22,046 nt of DNA from Deinococcus marmoris (GCF_001949125.1 NZ_MSTI01000014.1:1-22046), one strand, 5' to 3'; counted from the first letter of the stretch, positions 15,188-22,046 are shown. The notes: a model not told the origin generated them from the letters alone. Program-made: numbers and translations.

Positions 15188-16174
15188 TCAAAGTCTGGCC
15201 CAGTCCACGGCGCAGATCACCTCGCCCTGCGCCACCCGGCGGGCGTAGCGGTCAACGATTGCCCGGTCTCCAGCCTGTTCGAGCCGCTCATGCGGCGTGC
15301 CGATGCCCCATGCTTCGGTCAGCACACCCAGCATCAGCACGTCGCGCAGGCAGAGCAGATCGGCCATCCTCTCTCGCCAGTCCGGAGGCAGCGCGCAGAC
15401 CTCCTGATAGGCAGGCAGGTAAAGCTCCAGAAAACGCTGACAGAATCTGGCCCCGTCCTGACCCTGGGGGGCCAGCAGCGCCACGCTGTGCAAGCTGACG
15501 GCCAGGTCATTCAGGAAAAAATGGTATTCGCAGTCGTCGAAATCGAAGACATGCAGGGTCTGGCCGTCCCAGTGGAGGTTGTCGCCGTGCAGGTCCGACT
15601 GGATCAGGCCGTAATTCTGTGGCGTGCGCGGCCAGACCCTCACCCGTTCGATCAGGGCCTGCCCGCGCCGCCGCTGCCCGTCCAGACCGGGAGGCAAGCG
15701 CCGCAAATCCAGCACGGGTTCGGTGTGCCAGGGCCGACGCCGGGGCAGGTGCGGGTCTGGCGTGTAGTGGCGGGCCAGGACATGGAGCTGTCCCGTGAGT
15801 TTGCCCCAGGCCCGAATCACCTCGGACGTCAGATCTCCGGCCCGCAGCGGATGGCCCGGCAACCGGGCAAAGGCGCAGGCCAGCCAGCTTCCACCTTCCG
15901 GGTCAGGGTCTTGCTCGACCCAGTGCCCCGCCCGTGACGGCAGGGGGTGGGGTGCGGGCAGGCCGTGGGCGGCCAGGTGACGGGTAAAATGCAGCTCGGA
16001 CTCGATGAACGCCCGCTCCCGGCGCAGGGTGTGGGTCAGCTTCAAAACCCGCTGCGGCGTGGCGAACACGGCACTCTCAAACCCACCCAGCGCCACCGCG
16101 CCTTCCATCTCAAAGCGGGCCAGCAGGCGCAGCGCGGCCTCCGCAACAGATTTACGCGCGATGGCGGGCAGCAT
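15188..16174 (-). CDS. APH-type phosphotransferase (kinase fold)
   Basis: The 328-aa product belongs to the aminoglycoside phosphotransferase/homoserine-kinase-like superfamily. A nucleotide loop (GGFESAVF) and a lysine strand (RVLKLTH) lie near the N-terminus. The catalytic loop QSDLHGDN has Asp194 and Asn199, and metal-binding aspartates lie in VFDFDD (about 211-213). The histidine usual two residues before the catalytic Asp is a glutamine here, a known variation. The start is taken at 16174 because a TACGGT -10 lies 6 bases upstream; an in-frame ATG 12 codons earlier (16210) has neither that nor a Shine-Dalgarno. Substrates in this family include antibiotics, choline, homoserine and proteins; none can be singled out. 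The gene stands alone and converges on the lipoprotein gene. Confidence 0.8.
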   Translation of the reverse strand: MLPAIARKSVAEAALRLLARFEMEGAVALGGFESAVFATPQRVLKLTHTLRRERAFIESELHFTRHLAAHGLPAPHPLPSRAGHWVEQDPDPEGGSWLACAFARLPGHPLRAGDLTSEVIRAWGKLTGQLHVLARHYTPDPHLPRRRPWHTEPVLDLRRLPPGLDGQRRRGQALIERVRVWPRTPQNYGLIQSDLHGDNLHWDGQTLHVFDFDDCEYHFFLNDLAVSLHSVALLAPQGQDGARFCQRFLELYLPAYQEVCALPPDWRERMADLLCLRDVLMLGVLTEAWGIGTPHERLEQAGDRAIVDRYARRVAQGEVICAVDWARL

Positions 16175-16186
16175 GGCGCTACCGTA
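16175..16186 (-). promoter_or_regulatory. Leaderless -10 of the kinase gene
   Basis: On the minus strand TACGGT (16186-16181) is followed by 6 bases and then the ATG at 16174. This is the same spacing as at the regulator (329-341) and the recombinase (21183-21171). No -35 consensus is seen at 17 bp. It decides the start of the kinase gene. Confidence 0.45.
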
Positions 16187-16242
16187 CTCGCCTGCCCGCA
16201 AGCGGCGCATGGGCCAGGTGGCCTAGCCCAGGGCAGGACGCT

Positions 16243-16407
16243 TCACAGCCCGGTTGCGCTGAGCGTGAAGCCCGGAAACCCGTACAGGTGAGTGGCGTCG
16301 GCGGTCCCGAGAATTAAACAGGTGATTCCGCCTTCAGGGGCTGCGTCCAGATGTTCACGGCGCGCCCCGACCAGCCACGGCCAGCAATTAGTGGGGCTGC
16401 TGGACAT
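16243..16407 (-). CDS. Doubtful small ORF, 54 aa
   Basis: On the minus strand, an ATG at 16407 follows GGAGGG with a short spacer and opens a 54-aa frame ending 32 bases before the upstream ATG of the kinase gene. The frame stays open upstream to 16641 with fairly coding-like third positions. The sequence (LGTADATHLYGFPGF near the end) matches nothing I recognise. It may be a small gene, the tail of a decayed gene, or chance. Confidence 0.25.
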   Translation of the reverse strand: MSSSPTNCWPWLVGARREHLDAAPEGGITCLILGTADATHLYGFPGFTLSATGL

Positions 16408-16870
16408 GCACCCTCCAGTCTGGCCCGAGGCCCGCGCCGAGCTGAAGGTCCTGCCCAGATCGAGCTGGCGTCTTGCCAGCATCTCGGTCTTTCCCGGGAC
16501 CAGGATTCCTGCGCGGTTGGCAGCGCTCTCCCCTGTTCTCAGGCTGTGCGGGATATCAAACTCCGTTCTGACTGTCGGAGTCGCACACCCCCGACCCACC
16601 TGGCGCGCCGGATATCCACCCACCGTTCGCTCGCAGCCCACCCTCCCCCGTGTCCATGCATCTCCCCTTTCAGCTTAAGCCTTCGTCTCCTGGCCATTTG
16701 AACGCCATTTCAAATTCTGACCAGGCGCCGCGACCTGTCATCCCATCTGGCCAGAGCGAATGGCCTTGGCGCAATGGAGAAATCCCTGCCACAAGAGATC
16801 CAATCCACAAAATCACAAAAAAACATTTTTACACAAATAGAATATGACATTCTTATGGTGACGCCTACCA
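16408..16870. other. Non-coding stretch with A+T-rich end before the iterons
   Basis: No gene is supported here. From about 16780 the base composition turns sharply A+T-rich (runs of A and T, for example 16807-16860) compared with the G+C-rich genes around it. This tract borders the iteron array and could be a DNA-unwinding region of the origin. No convincing DnaA box (TTATCCACA) was found. Confidence 0.45.
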
Positions 16871-17164
16871 TCGCTAACTTTGAGTCACCTCTATCGCTAG
16901 CTTTGAGTCAAACGCGGGATACTGGCGTGTCAGACGCAGGCCATCTACTATCGCTAGCTTTGAGTCAAAAGGACCGAAAATGACCTTTTTGGCACGCTAA
17001 CTTTGAGTCGTCAGCCCATTTAAACTGTCGCTAGCTTTGAGTTTTTCGCCCCAAAATGGCACGCTAGCTTTGAGTCACCAGCACGCTAGCTTTGAGTCAA
17101 AGCCCCAGAAAAAGCACGCTGGCTTTGAGTCGAATCGGCGACAATCCACGCTAGGTTTGAGTCA
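16871..17164 (+). repeat. Nine-copy iteron array (plasmid origin)
   Basis: Nine 17-bp direct repeats with consensus WCGCTAGCTTTGAGTCA start at 16871, 16894, 16951, 16994, 17028, 17061, 17083, 17116 and 17148. The invariant part is TTTGAGT; copy 5 ends TTT instead of TCA, and copies 8 and 9 have single changes in the middle. Start-to-start distances are 23, 57, 43, 34, 33, 22, 33 and 32, close to multiples of a helical turn, so initiator molecules would lie on one DNA face. The array is immediately upstream of the initiator gene, the usual arrangement for an iteron-controlled replicon. Confidence 0.9.
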
Positions 17165-17212
17165 AAGGGTCAGAAAAACCCTCGCCCAGCGCGGTTCTGA
17201 AGTTCGGCTTGA

Positions 17213-17264
17213 TGATGCAATCAATCTTTTTTTATATCTTTTAAAATCACTATAATCATCAATC
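17213..17264 (+). promoter_or_regulatory. A+T-rich tract with leaderless rep promoter
   Basis: This strongly A+T-rich stretch lies between the last iteron and the initiator gene. It contains a perfect -10 TATAAT at 17251-17256, 8 bases before the ATG at 17265. There is no Shine-Dalgarno, so translation is probably leaderless. The T-rich sequence near 17227-17235 could serve as a weak -35. The same tract may be the unwinding element of the origin, which would couple initiator expression to origin melting. Confidence 0.6.
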
Positions 17265-18575
17265 ATGCATCAGGGCAACGAACCGCTGATCAACGAATTG
17301 ACCCTGGCACGTTCCGGGGTCTTCAGCATCCTGAACCGGGAAGGTGGCGACGATCAGCGGTGGGAAACGACGTTCAGCATCGGGGACCGGGATTTCTACG
17401 TTCAGGGGGTGGCTGCGCGTGGCCGTCCGCACGGCGTGGACCCCGATGTCCTGCTCGCCATGCAGACGCTGTTCTTTGAGGCCGGATGCCCTGACGACGA
17501 CACGGTGGAATGTACGGCCTACGCCCTGCTCAAGCTCACCCCCATGGGAACCCGTGGGAACGCTTACAGCAGGCTGCGCGACAGCCTGCTGAGGTTGGAG
17601 GGCGTGAGCTGGCTGATGAGGGTCTCACGGCAGTCTGGTGGCCGTCACCGGGGCACCACGGAGACCAGTCGGCTGATTGACCGCATCTCGGTACGGGACA
17701 CCAGCCTGAGTGCCAGTGGGGAGGGCGGCACCATCGAGGCGGGGGCGCCGCTCCGGGTCACGTTCTCCCGGCATTTTGCCCAGTCGATCCGCGAGGGCTT
17801 TTATCAGATTCTCGATGCCGAATTGCTGGGAGACCTCAAGCAGCCCACGGCGCGGAGCCTGTACCGGGTGCTTCAGGCCCACCGGGTGGGTGACGACGGC
17901 TCGCTGGCCCGCGAACTGCCCGTCATCATGGCTGCGTGGCGAGAGGCCACCGGGCTAAGCGGCCAGCGCTCCAACAACGTCAAGCGGACCCTGGACGGTG
18001 CCCACGCCCACCTGATTGCCGCCAAGTACCTGCGTGACGTGGCCTATGAGGGTTCAGGTGAAGGGACCCGCATCACCTACGCATTCGAGGGTGAAGTGGA
18101 TCCTGAACTGGTGGCGCTGCTGACCGACATGAAGGTGACGCGCCCCGTGGCCGAGGCGCTGGTGACCGAACACCCGGACCGAATTCATGACGTTGTTCAG
18201 GCCATGCGGAGCCGCCTCGCCCAGGGCTTCAAGCCCCGGTCTCTGGGCGCGGCAATGGTCGACGCAGTGCGGAATCCCGAGAAATACGTCGCCGACGCCA
18301 CTTCTCCCTTGCCGAATACCGCGCTCCCACGGAAGAGTGCAAAGGTGAAATCCAAGCCCGAACCGCAGCCCCTGCTGTTGCCCCTGACCCAGGCAGAATC
18401 GCTGGGGATGATCCGCAACATTCTGAAGGTCAAGCTGGGCCGTGCGCCCCATACCGCAGCGCTCGAGAAACTCGCCGACTTGTCTGCTGAAGCGGTGGAC
18501 CGGCTGGCTGCGGCAGCCAGGAGTCAGGAGAACCTGATCGCGGCTGTCGAGGCCGCCACAGGGGAAGCACCCTAG
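17265..18575 (+). CDS. repA: Plasmid replication initiator (RPA family)
   Basis: The 436-aa product resembles the replication initiator protein A family found on many Deinococcus and proteobacterial plasmids. The N-terminal two thirds (about 1-320) carry the conserved body: a segment FSIGDRDFYVQG..., LLRLEGVSWLMRVSR, a strand LRVTFSRHFAQSIREGFYQILD and QPTARSLYRVLQAHR. A Pro/Lys-rich linker at about 350-370 leads to a helical C-terminal part (about 375-430). It should bind the nine iterons just upstream, open the origin and recruit the host replisome. The start codon is set by the TATAAT eight bases before it. The neighbouring parA/RHH genes lie on the other strand. Confidence 0.88.
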   Translation: MHQGNEPLINELTLARSGVFSILNREGGDDQRWETTFSIGDRDFYVQGVAARGRPHGVDPDVLLAMQTLFFEAGCPDDDTVECTAYALLKLTPMGTRGNAYSRLRDSLLRLEGVSWLMRVSRQSGGRHRGTTETSRLIDRISVRDTSLSASGEGGTIEAGAPLRVTFSRHFAQSIREGFYQILDAELLGDLKQPTARSLYRVLQAHRVGDDGSLARELPVIMAAWREATGLSGQRSNNVKRTLDGAHAHLIAAKYLRDVAYEGSGEGTRITYAFEGEVDPELVALLTDMKVTRPVAEALVTEHPDRIHDVVQAMRSRLAQGFKPRSLGAAMVDAVRNPEKYVADATSPLPNTALPRKSAKVKSKPEPQPLLLPLTQAESLGMIRNILKVKLGRAPHTAALEKLADLSAEAVDRLAAAARSQENLIAAVEAATGEAP

Positions 18576-18625
18576 AAAACTGGCAATCGTGACCTGGCTG
18601 CCGTACCGTACTCGGATCTCACTCT

Positions 18626-18978
18626 TGTGTGAAACTGTGGAAGTGTGAAATATTTTTCATATGACATCACACTTTCATCATTATGAATTCTGGCATTCCG
18701 ACAAAAATATTGCCCCACAATCCTGTAAAGCTATTTAAACACAAGAATAATTTTATATGAAAATGTGATTCTAAGATCACACAACAATACGCTTTCGCAA
18801 GCAAGGCCCATACGCTGTCATAGCCCTGCCGATCCGCCCGCCTACACGCGTTTTCTCCGTGGTCAGCAAGTGGCCAATAACTGGTGTTGAGTAGTAAAAA
18901 CACATTTCTACAATTGTGTGAAATTATAATTGTAAAGTCAATATATTATCACATTTTTACAAAGTCACTTCTGTGTGA
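18626..18978. repeat. GTGTGA/TCACAC boxes, candidate centromere
   Basis: A 390-base A+T-rich gap follows the rep gene. Boxes reading GTGTGA or ATGTGA start at 18627, 18643, 18763, 18916 and 18973. Reverse boxes (TCACAC or TCACAT) start at 18667, 18777 and 18949. TGTGAT and ATCACA form an inverted pair at 18764-18769 and 18776-18781. The last box lies inside the 3' end of the RHH gene. Boxes of this type (WATCACW-like) are known targets of RHH partition proteins such as the omega protein, so this is probably the partition site. The remainder of the gap shows nothing else recognisable. Confidence 0.65.
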
Positions 18979-19234
18979 TTTTACCTTCCTGTGCGTCCAG
19001 CGAGGTGAGCAGGAGTTGCTCCGCAAGCTCCTGCACCGTCATCTCGCGTTGAACCGCCAGCAGTTTGAGCCGCTTGTGCGTCTGCGCCCGGAGCGCCACG
19101 TTGACCCGTCTTTCCGGTGGCGTGGGAGGCTGGATCTCCGGTGGGGGGGCGGCTTCGGCCTGTGGACGGGGGACATCGGCGGCCCTGCGCGCTGCCCCCA
19201 GAATGCTGCTGGCATCGGTCTGCTTTCTGGTCAT
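18965..19234 (-). CDS. Small RHH DNA-binding partition partner
   Basis: The 89-aa product begins at an ATG that overlaps the parA stop by 4 bases (ATGA), so the two are translationally coupled. Residues 1-40 are a flexible Pro/Ala-rich tail. Residues about 42-79 (RRVNVALRAQ, then two helices HKRLKLLAVQREM and VQELAEQLLLTSL) fit a ribbon-helix-helix fold as in ParG, omega and CopG. In type Ib partition systems the small RHH protein binds the centromere, stimulates the ParA ATPase through its N-terminal tail and represses the operon. The GTGTGA boxes on both sides are its likely sites. The family has no true ParB domain. Confidence 0.78.
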   Translation of the reverse strand: MTRKQTDASSILGAARRAADVPRPQAEAAPPPEIQPPTPPERRVNVALRAQTHKRLKLLAVQREMTVQELAEQLLLTSLDAQEGKITQK

Positions 19235-19818
19235 TCCGTGACTCCCAGGGTTTCCAAGGCGGCCTTGAACGGAGCCGTGAGATGTGCGGGAATCAGGTTG
19301 CCGAACGCGCGCTGATAATCCACGGCCTTGCGGATCTGCGCCACCACCGGGTAACCGAGTTCTTCCAGCGCTGGTTTCATTGCGCCGCTGACATTGTCGT
19401 GTTCCAGTCGGTTCAGCACAAATCCCAGTTGCACGCCCTCCTGCAAGTCCACCTGGCTCAGGGCCTGGACGGTTTCTTGCAAGCGGTCCATCTCGCCGGC
19501 CCCTGGCAGCAGGGGAACCAGCAACACATGAGACTGCCGGGCCGTGTCCTGGAGTGTCCGGGTGTCATTGGGCGGCGTGTCGACCACGAGAAAATCCGTC
19601 TCGGCCAGCCGGGTGGCCTCCATCGGTCCGATGACCTGATAGGGGAGAACGGTACCGTTGGCCTGCGCGCCGTGTTGCCAGCCCATGGCGCTGCCCTCCG
19701 GGTCGCGGTCAAGGAGGGCCACCCGGTACCCCATCTCACCCAGCACCTGCGCCACACCCACCGACAGGAGCGTCTTCCCCACGCCTCCTTTGCGGCTCAA
19801 CACACTGATGACTTTCAC
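19231..19818 (-). CDS. parA: ParA-type partition ATPase
   Basis: The 195-aa ATPase has the deviant Walker A KGGVGKT (residues 10-16), a second motif LLDRDPEGSA (35-44) and Walker B LVVDTPP (about 77-83). It lacks the N-terminal helix-turn-helix of long ParA proteins, which together with the RHH partner marks it as type Ib. It drives plasmid segregation by ATP-dependent movement over the nucleoid. The start is a GTG (19818-19816) that lies inside a GTGTGA box, with GAAGG just upstream. The repressor can therefore occupy the translation start region as well as the promoter. Confidence 0.9.
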   Translation of the reverse strand: MKVISVLSRKGGVGKTLLSVGVAQVLGEMGYRVALLDRDPEGSAMGWQHGAQANGTVLPYQVIGPMEATRLAETDFLVVDTPPNDTRTLQDTARQSHVLLVPLLPGAGEMDRLQETVQALSQVDLQEGVQLGFVLNRLEHDNVSGAMKPALEELGYPVVAQIRKAVDYQRAFGNLIPAHLTAPFKAALETLGVTE

Positions 19819-19884
19819 ACCTTCACTCTTTCACACCAATATATTTATAGCAACTCAATTTCTCACACAAATACAAAATCACAT
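19815..19884. promoter_or_regulatory. TCACAC boxes in 16-bp register upstream of parA
   Basis: TCACAC or TCACAT starts at 19815, 19831, 19863 and 19879. The steps are 16, 32 and 16, so one place in the register (19847) is empty. The gap holds A+T-rich sequence that reads TATAAATATATT on the minus strand, a good -10 candidate; a -35-like TTGTGT overlaps the box at 19863. The arrangement is a likely operator for autoregulation of parA and the RHH gene. Confidence 0.6.
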
Positions 19885-20103
19885 TCGTGAAGAAGATTAT
19901 CCTGGTCCTGTTGACGCTGGTCGACTTTGATCGCCCGTGACCTGGACATCACTGGGAACGGCATGTGTCCAGGGAAAGATGGAGTGGGGCCAGCCTCCAG
20001 ATGCCGTACATGGTGTGCCGAGGCAAAGTGGGCAGAGCAGGGGAGAGGTGGGCGTGGACAAACGGCCTTGCGCTGGGTAGCGGTTGGGTGTTCATCTTCC
20101 CAT
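19885..20103. other. Intergenic stretch, nothing recognised
   Basis: This is about 220 bases between the parA operator and the end of the recombinase gene. Open frames exist but none has a credible start or composition. Confidence 0.5.
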
Positions 20104-21171
20104 TCACTCGACTGTCTCAGCCGCGATGAGTGCAGCCCGGCGGGTGTCCCGGTCAAGTTTGGCGTACACGGCGGAGGTGGCCACCGAGGCGTGGCCCAGC
20201 ACATCGGCGACAACGTGCAGGTCGCGGGTGGCCCGGTACAGCCGGGTGCCTGCGGTGCGGCGCAGGGCATGGACGCCGCGCAGGGTTTCGTCCAGACCCA
20301 GCCGCTGCCCGTAGCCCGCAACGACGGCGTACAGTCCCCGGTTCGAGAGGCGGCGGCCACGGGCGGCAGGCTGAAAGGAAATGAGCAGTCCCCCGTGGTC
20401 TGCCTCGCCGTGCGGGACCACCGTGGAGCGCGCGGTCAGCCAGGTCTGCAAGGCCGCGAGCGCGCCCGGCGGCACATCGACGGTGCGCGCCTTGCGCCCC
20501 TTGCCGTGTCTGATCCGCAGGCGCGCGGCGCGTACGTCCAGATCCGCCACGTCCAACTGAACCATTTCGTCCAGCCGCAACCCCAGCCGCGCGCCGAGCA
20601 CCAGGATGGCCACGTCGCGGGCCTGGCGTTCCGGGGCGTAACCCAGACTCTGGGGAAGCGCCAGCAGCTCGTTGAGCAGCCCGGTGGGCAATGCGCCCTT
20701 GCGTTCGTGGGCCGCCGTGCGTTCACGGGGAGCGCGCACCGCCCGGGTAGGATCCTCGACGAGGACTTCGGCCCAGACCAGGGCGCGGGTCAGGGCGCGC
20801 AGGCCGTACAGGTAGGTCCGGGCGCTGTCGGCGGACAGGCGCTCGGTGGTGGGCCGGGCGTGCCGGGTCCGTGGACGGCGCGGGCGCGTGCGCAGGTGCA
20901 GCAGGTACTGCTCGACCTGCTCGGGCGTGAGCTGGTTGAGGGCCAGGGTCTGCGCCTCGCTCCAGGCCCAGGCCAGAAAATCCCGAACGGCCAGGTGGTA
21001 GCTGCGCAGGGTACGGGGGCTGGTGTCCGAACCGGCGACGCCTTTGAGGTGTACGTGGTAGGTCACCAGTTCACACAGGGCCGCGACGTCCTGATCCTGA
21101 AGGGCCTGAAGCACGTGATCCTGTCGGGTGGAGGGCTGGGTCCAGCGGGAGGCCGGGAAAAGCTGGGTCAT
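20104..21171 (-). CDS. Tyrosine recombinase (XerD-like integrase)
   Basis: The 355-aa product has an N-terminal SAM-like core-binding domain (about 25-150) and a C-terminal catalytic domain. All six active-site positions are visible: Arg199 in GLRLDEM, Lys224 in HGKGRK, His301 and Arg304 in HALRRTAGT, His327 in LGHASV and the nucleophile Tyr336 in SAVYAKLD. It breaks and rejoins DNA at a paired site. Next to replication and partition genes it probably resolves plasmid multimers; integration of a mobile segment is the alternative. The start at 21171 is supported by a -10 TAAGCT six bases upstream. A perfect palindrome covers the promoter and may be both its operator and its crossover site. Confidence 0.9.
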   Translation of the reverse strand: MTQLFPASRWTQPSTRQDHVLQALQDQDVAALCELVTYHVHLKGVAGSDTSPRTLRSYHLAVRDFLAWAWSEAQTLALNQLTPEQVEQYLLHLRTRPRRPRTRHARPTTERLSADSARTYLYGLRALTRALVWAEVLVEDPTRAVRAPRERTAAHERKGALPTGLLNELLALPQSLGYAPERQARDVAILVLGARLGLRLDEMVQLDVADLDVRAARLRIRHGKGRKARTVDVPPGALAALQTWLTARSTVVPHGEADHGGLLISFQPAARGRRLSNRGLYAVVAGYGQRLGLDETLRGVHALRRTAGTRLYRATRDLHVVADVLGHASVATSAVYAKLDRDTRRAALIAAETVE

Positions 21172-21215
21172 GCTTGCAGCTTACTGTTGCTTAGAATCCT
21201 AAGCAACAGTAAGCT
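21172..21215 (-). promoter_or_regulatory. Recombinase promoter inside a 17-bp-arm palindrome
   Basis: Bases 21178-21194 (AGCTTACTGTTGCTTAG) and 21199-21215 are exact reverse complements around AATC. On the minus strand the palindrome holds TTGCTT (21206-21201), exactly 17 bp, TAAGCT (21183-21178), then 6 bases and the ATG. The complete -35/-10 promoter thus lies in the palindrome, and translation would be leaderless. Binding of a dimer here would shut off the gene. Confidence 0.7.
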
Positions 21216-21555
21216 TTTAAGTGAGCTGGCGTCAGGGCAACGCCGGGCAGTTGCGACACGGTGTGGCCGACGAAAAGACAGCGGTGATTCATCCTGGCCT
21301 TTCCAGGTCCGTAGCTGAACGTCTCGCTGTCTAACCGCTGATCGGTTCGCCCGCTCATGCGCAGTCGCGCCGCTGAGGGGCGCCCTCGCCTATTGAATGG
21401 TATCGGCGTCAGCTCACTGGATCCCCATGACACCGCTTCCCAGAAGACCGTCACATCGTCGACCCGCGCGATGTGGAAGGGCTGGTGCTGCCCGCCGTGG
21501 AAGTGCAGAGAACGACCCGAACGACACCGTCAGGCAGCCTCAAAAAGGAGACATG
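21216..21555. other. Gap with an imperfect inverted repeat pair
   Basis: No gene is supported. AGTGAGCTGGCGTC (21219-21232) and GGCGTCAGCTCACT (21405-21418) are inverted copies with 12 of 14 matches, about 200 bases apart. They could be ends of a small decayed element, but there is no flanking duplication. The rest is unrecognised. An AAAGGAG ribosome site for the next gene ends at 21550. Confidence 0.35.
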
Positions 21556-21768
21556 ATGACCGCGCTTGAACAGATCAACTGGATGCAGGTGGAGAAATAC
21601 CTGAAAACGGATGACCGCTGTGTCCTGCCGCTGGGCAGCACCGAGCAGCACGCGCACCTGAGCCTGTGCGTGGACAACATCCTGCCCTTCAAGCTGGCCC
21701 AGGACGCGCTGGGCGCTCAGTACCCGACAGTTTCTGCTCCTATGGTCTGGTGCGGCATCCAGAGTTGA
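21556..21768 (+). pseudogene. Creatininase-family protein, truncated by IS
   Basis: The frame starts at the second of two adjacent ATGs (21556), five bases after AAAGGAG; the ATG at 21553 is too close. It encodes LPLGSTEQHAHLSLCVDN with Glu30, His32 and Asp40, the first metal ligands of the creatininase family (metal-dependent amidohydrolases of about 240-260 aa). After about residue 65 the family match ends and a stop follows at 21766-21768, where the inserted element begins. The remaining ligands and two thirds of the protein are missing, so it is not functional as seen. Confidence 0.75.
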
Positions 21769-22046
21769 ATCAGATCAAGCAGTTCATCTCCCGAAGCCCC
21801 GACTTGACGGGAAGACGCCCGGACGAGCGACCGGAGGCCCAGGGTCACAACACTCCATGCGTGCCGTCCGTGTTTTTTGAGGGTCATATGTTGGTTGATG
21901 CCGGCCAGGACGCTCCAGACATAGGCCAGGGTCAGCAAACAGAGCAGCCGCGTCACATGACCGGGAAGCGTCATGTGGGTGTTTTCCAACTGGAACCCCT
22001 TCGTTTTCAGTGCCCGGAACAGGCATTCGATCTTCCAACGCTGGCG
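21717..22046 (-). CDS. IS4-type transposase, C-terminal part
   Basis: The frame is open to the window end, so the N-terminus is outside. The first visible residues, RQRWKIECLFRALK, carry the R, E and K of the IS4-family YREK signature; the Y would be just beyond the edge. The Glu is the third acidic residue of the DDE catalytic triad. The helical C-terminus runs to LLDLIQLWMP. The last residues and the stop codon (21717-21719) appear to lie in the disrupted creatininase gene, so the element seems to borrow its stop. The element is inserted opposite in direction to its target gene. Confidence 0.75.
   Translation of the reverse strand, partial: RQRWKIECLFRALKTKGFQLENTHMTLPGHVTRLLCLLTLAYVWSVLAGINQHMTLKKHGRHAWSVVTLGLRSLVRASSRQVGASGDELLDLIQLWMPHQTIGAETVGY
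21751..22046 (-). mobile_element. IS4-family insertion sequence, partial
   Basis: The approximate left edge (about 21751) is where the creatininase similarity ends. The right side runs out of the window. Terminal repeats and target duplication cannot be judged from one end. Confidence 0.55.

Noticed and set aside
15068..15937. 289-aa plus-strand frame opposite the kinase gene
   Set aside because: It overlaps two supported genes and shows no motif; the kinase motifs are on the minus strand.
16292..16701. Plus-strand frames between the kinase gene and the iterons
   Set aside because: There is no ribosome site and they are Ser/Pro/Arg-rich with no family pattern.
16795..16812. Possible DnaA box (CAATCCACA)
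   Set aside because: Two mismatches to TTATCCACA and no second copy, so not supported.
16871..17164. CRISPR array
   Set aside because: Repeats are short (17 bp) and spacers vary from 5 to 40 bases; next to a rep gene these are iterons.

Overview
The window looks like part of a plasmid or other secondary replicon from a Deinococcus-type bacterium. The inference rests on four things: high G+C coding DNA; an iteron origin with a Deinococcus-style RepA family initiator and a ParA/ribbon-helix-helix partition pair; several genes that start at a -10-like TANNNT placed 6-8 bases before the ATG or GTG with no Shine-Dalgarno (leaderless starts, which are common in Deinococcus); and short mobile intergenic repeats. 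No database search was possible, so the genus is an inference.

Layout. (1) 1-9632: two very large SARP/BTAD-type regulators (1064 and 1056 aa) with mirror-image domain order bracket three small genes: a 62-aa orphan, a secreted cupredoxin-like protein and a LysE/RhtB exporter. Two 193-bp copies of a non-autonomous mobile repeat (MITE) sit directly after gene ends here. A decayed serine-recombinase tail lies before the second regulator. (2) 9636-15126: a DUF1772-like membrane protein on the minus strand, then a plus-strand run of mostly exported proteins: a small secreted protein, a Tat-exported cupin, a double zinc-ribbon protein, a papain-like cysteine protease lipoprotein, a protein with a copper-amine-oxidase-N-like domain, and an Ig-like lipoprotein. 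(3) 15188-16870: a minus-strand APH-type kinase, a doubtful small ORF, then non-coding DNA.

(4) 16780-19884: the replication and segregation core. Nine 17-bp iterons with roughly helical-turn spacing and an A+T-rich tract precede the initiator gene. Downstream, minus-strand parA and a small RHH partner gene overlap by 4 bases and are flanked on both sides by GTGTGA/TCACAC boxes. These boxes probably form the centromere and the autoregulatory operator. (5) 20104-21215: a tyrosine recombinase whose whole promoter lies inside a perfect 17-bp-arm palindrome. It is probably a dimer-resolution or integration enzyme. (6) 21556-22046: a creatininase-family gene cut short by an IS4-type transposase that runs off the window end.

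The signals most worth a second look are the MITE pair with matching length, target duplications and a covarying hairpin; the palindrome/promoter overlap of the recombinase; the 16-bp-register partition boxes; the mirrored pair of regulators; and the exported papain-like protease cluster.
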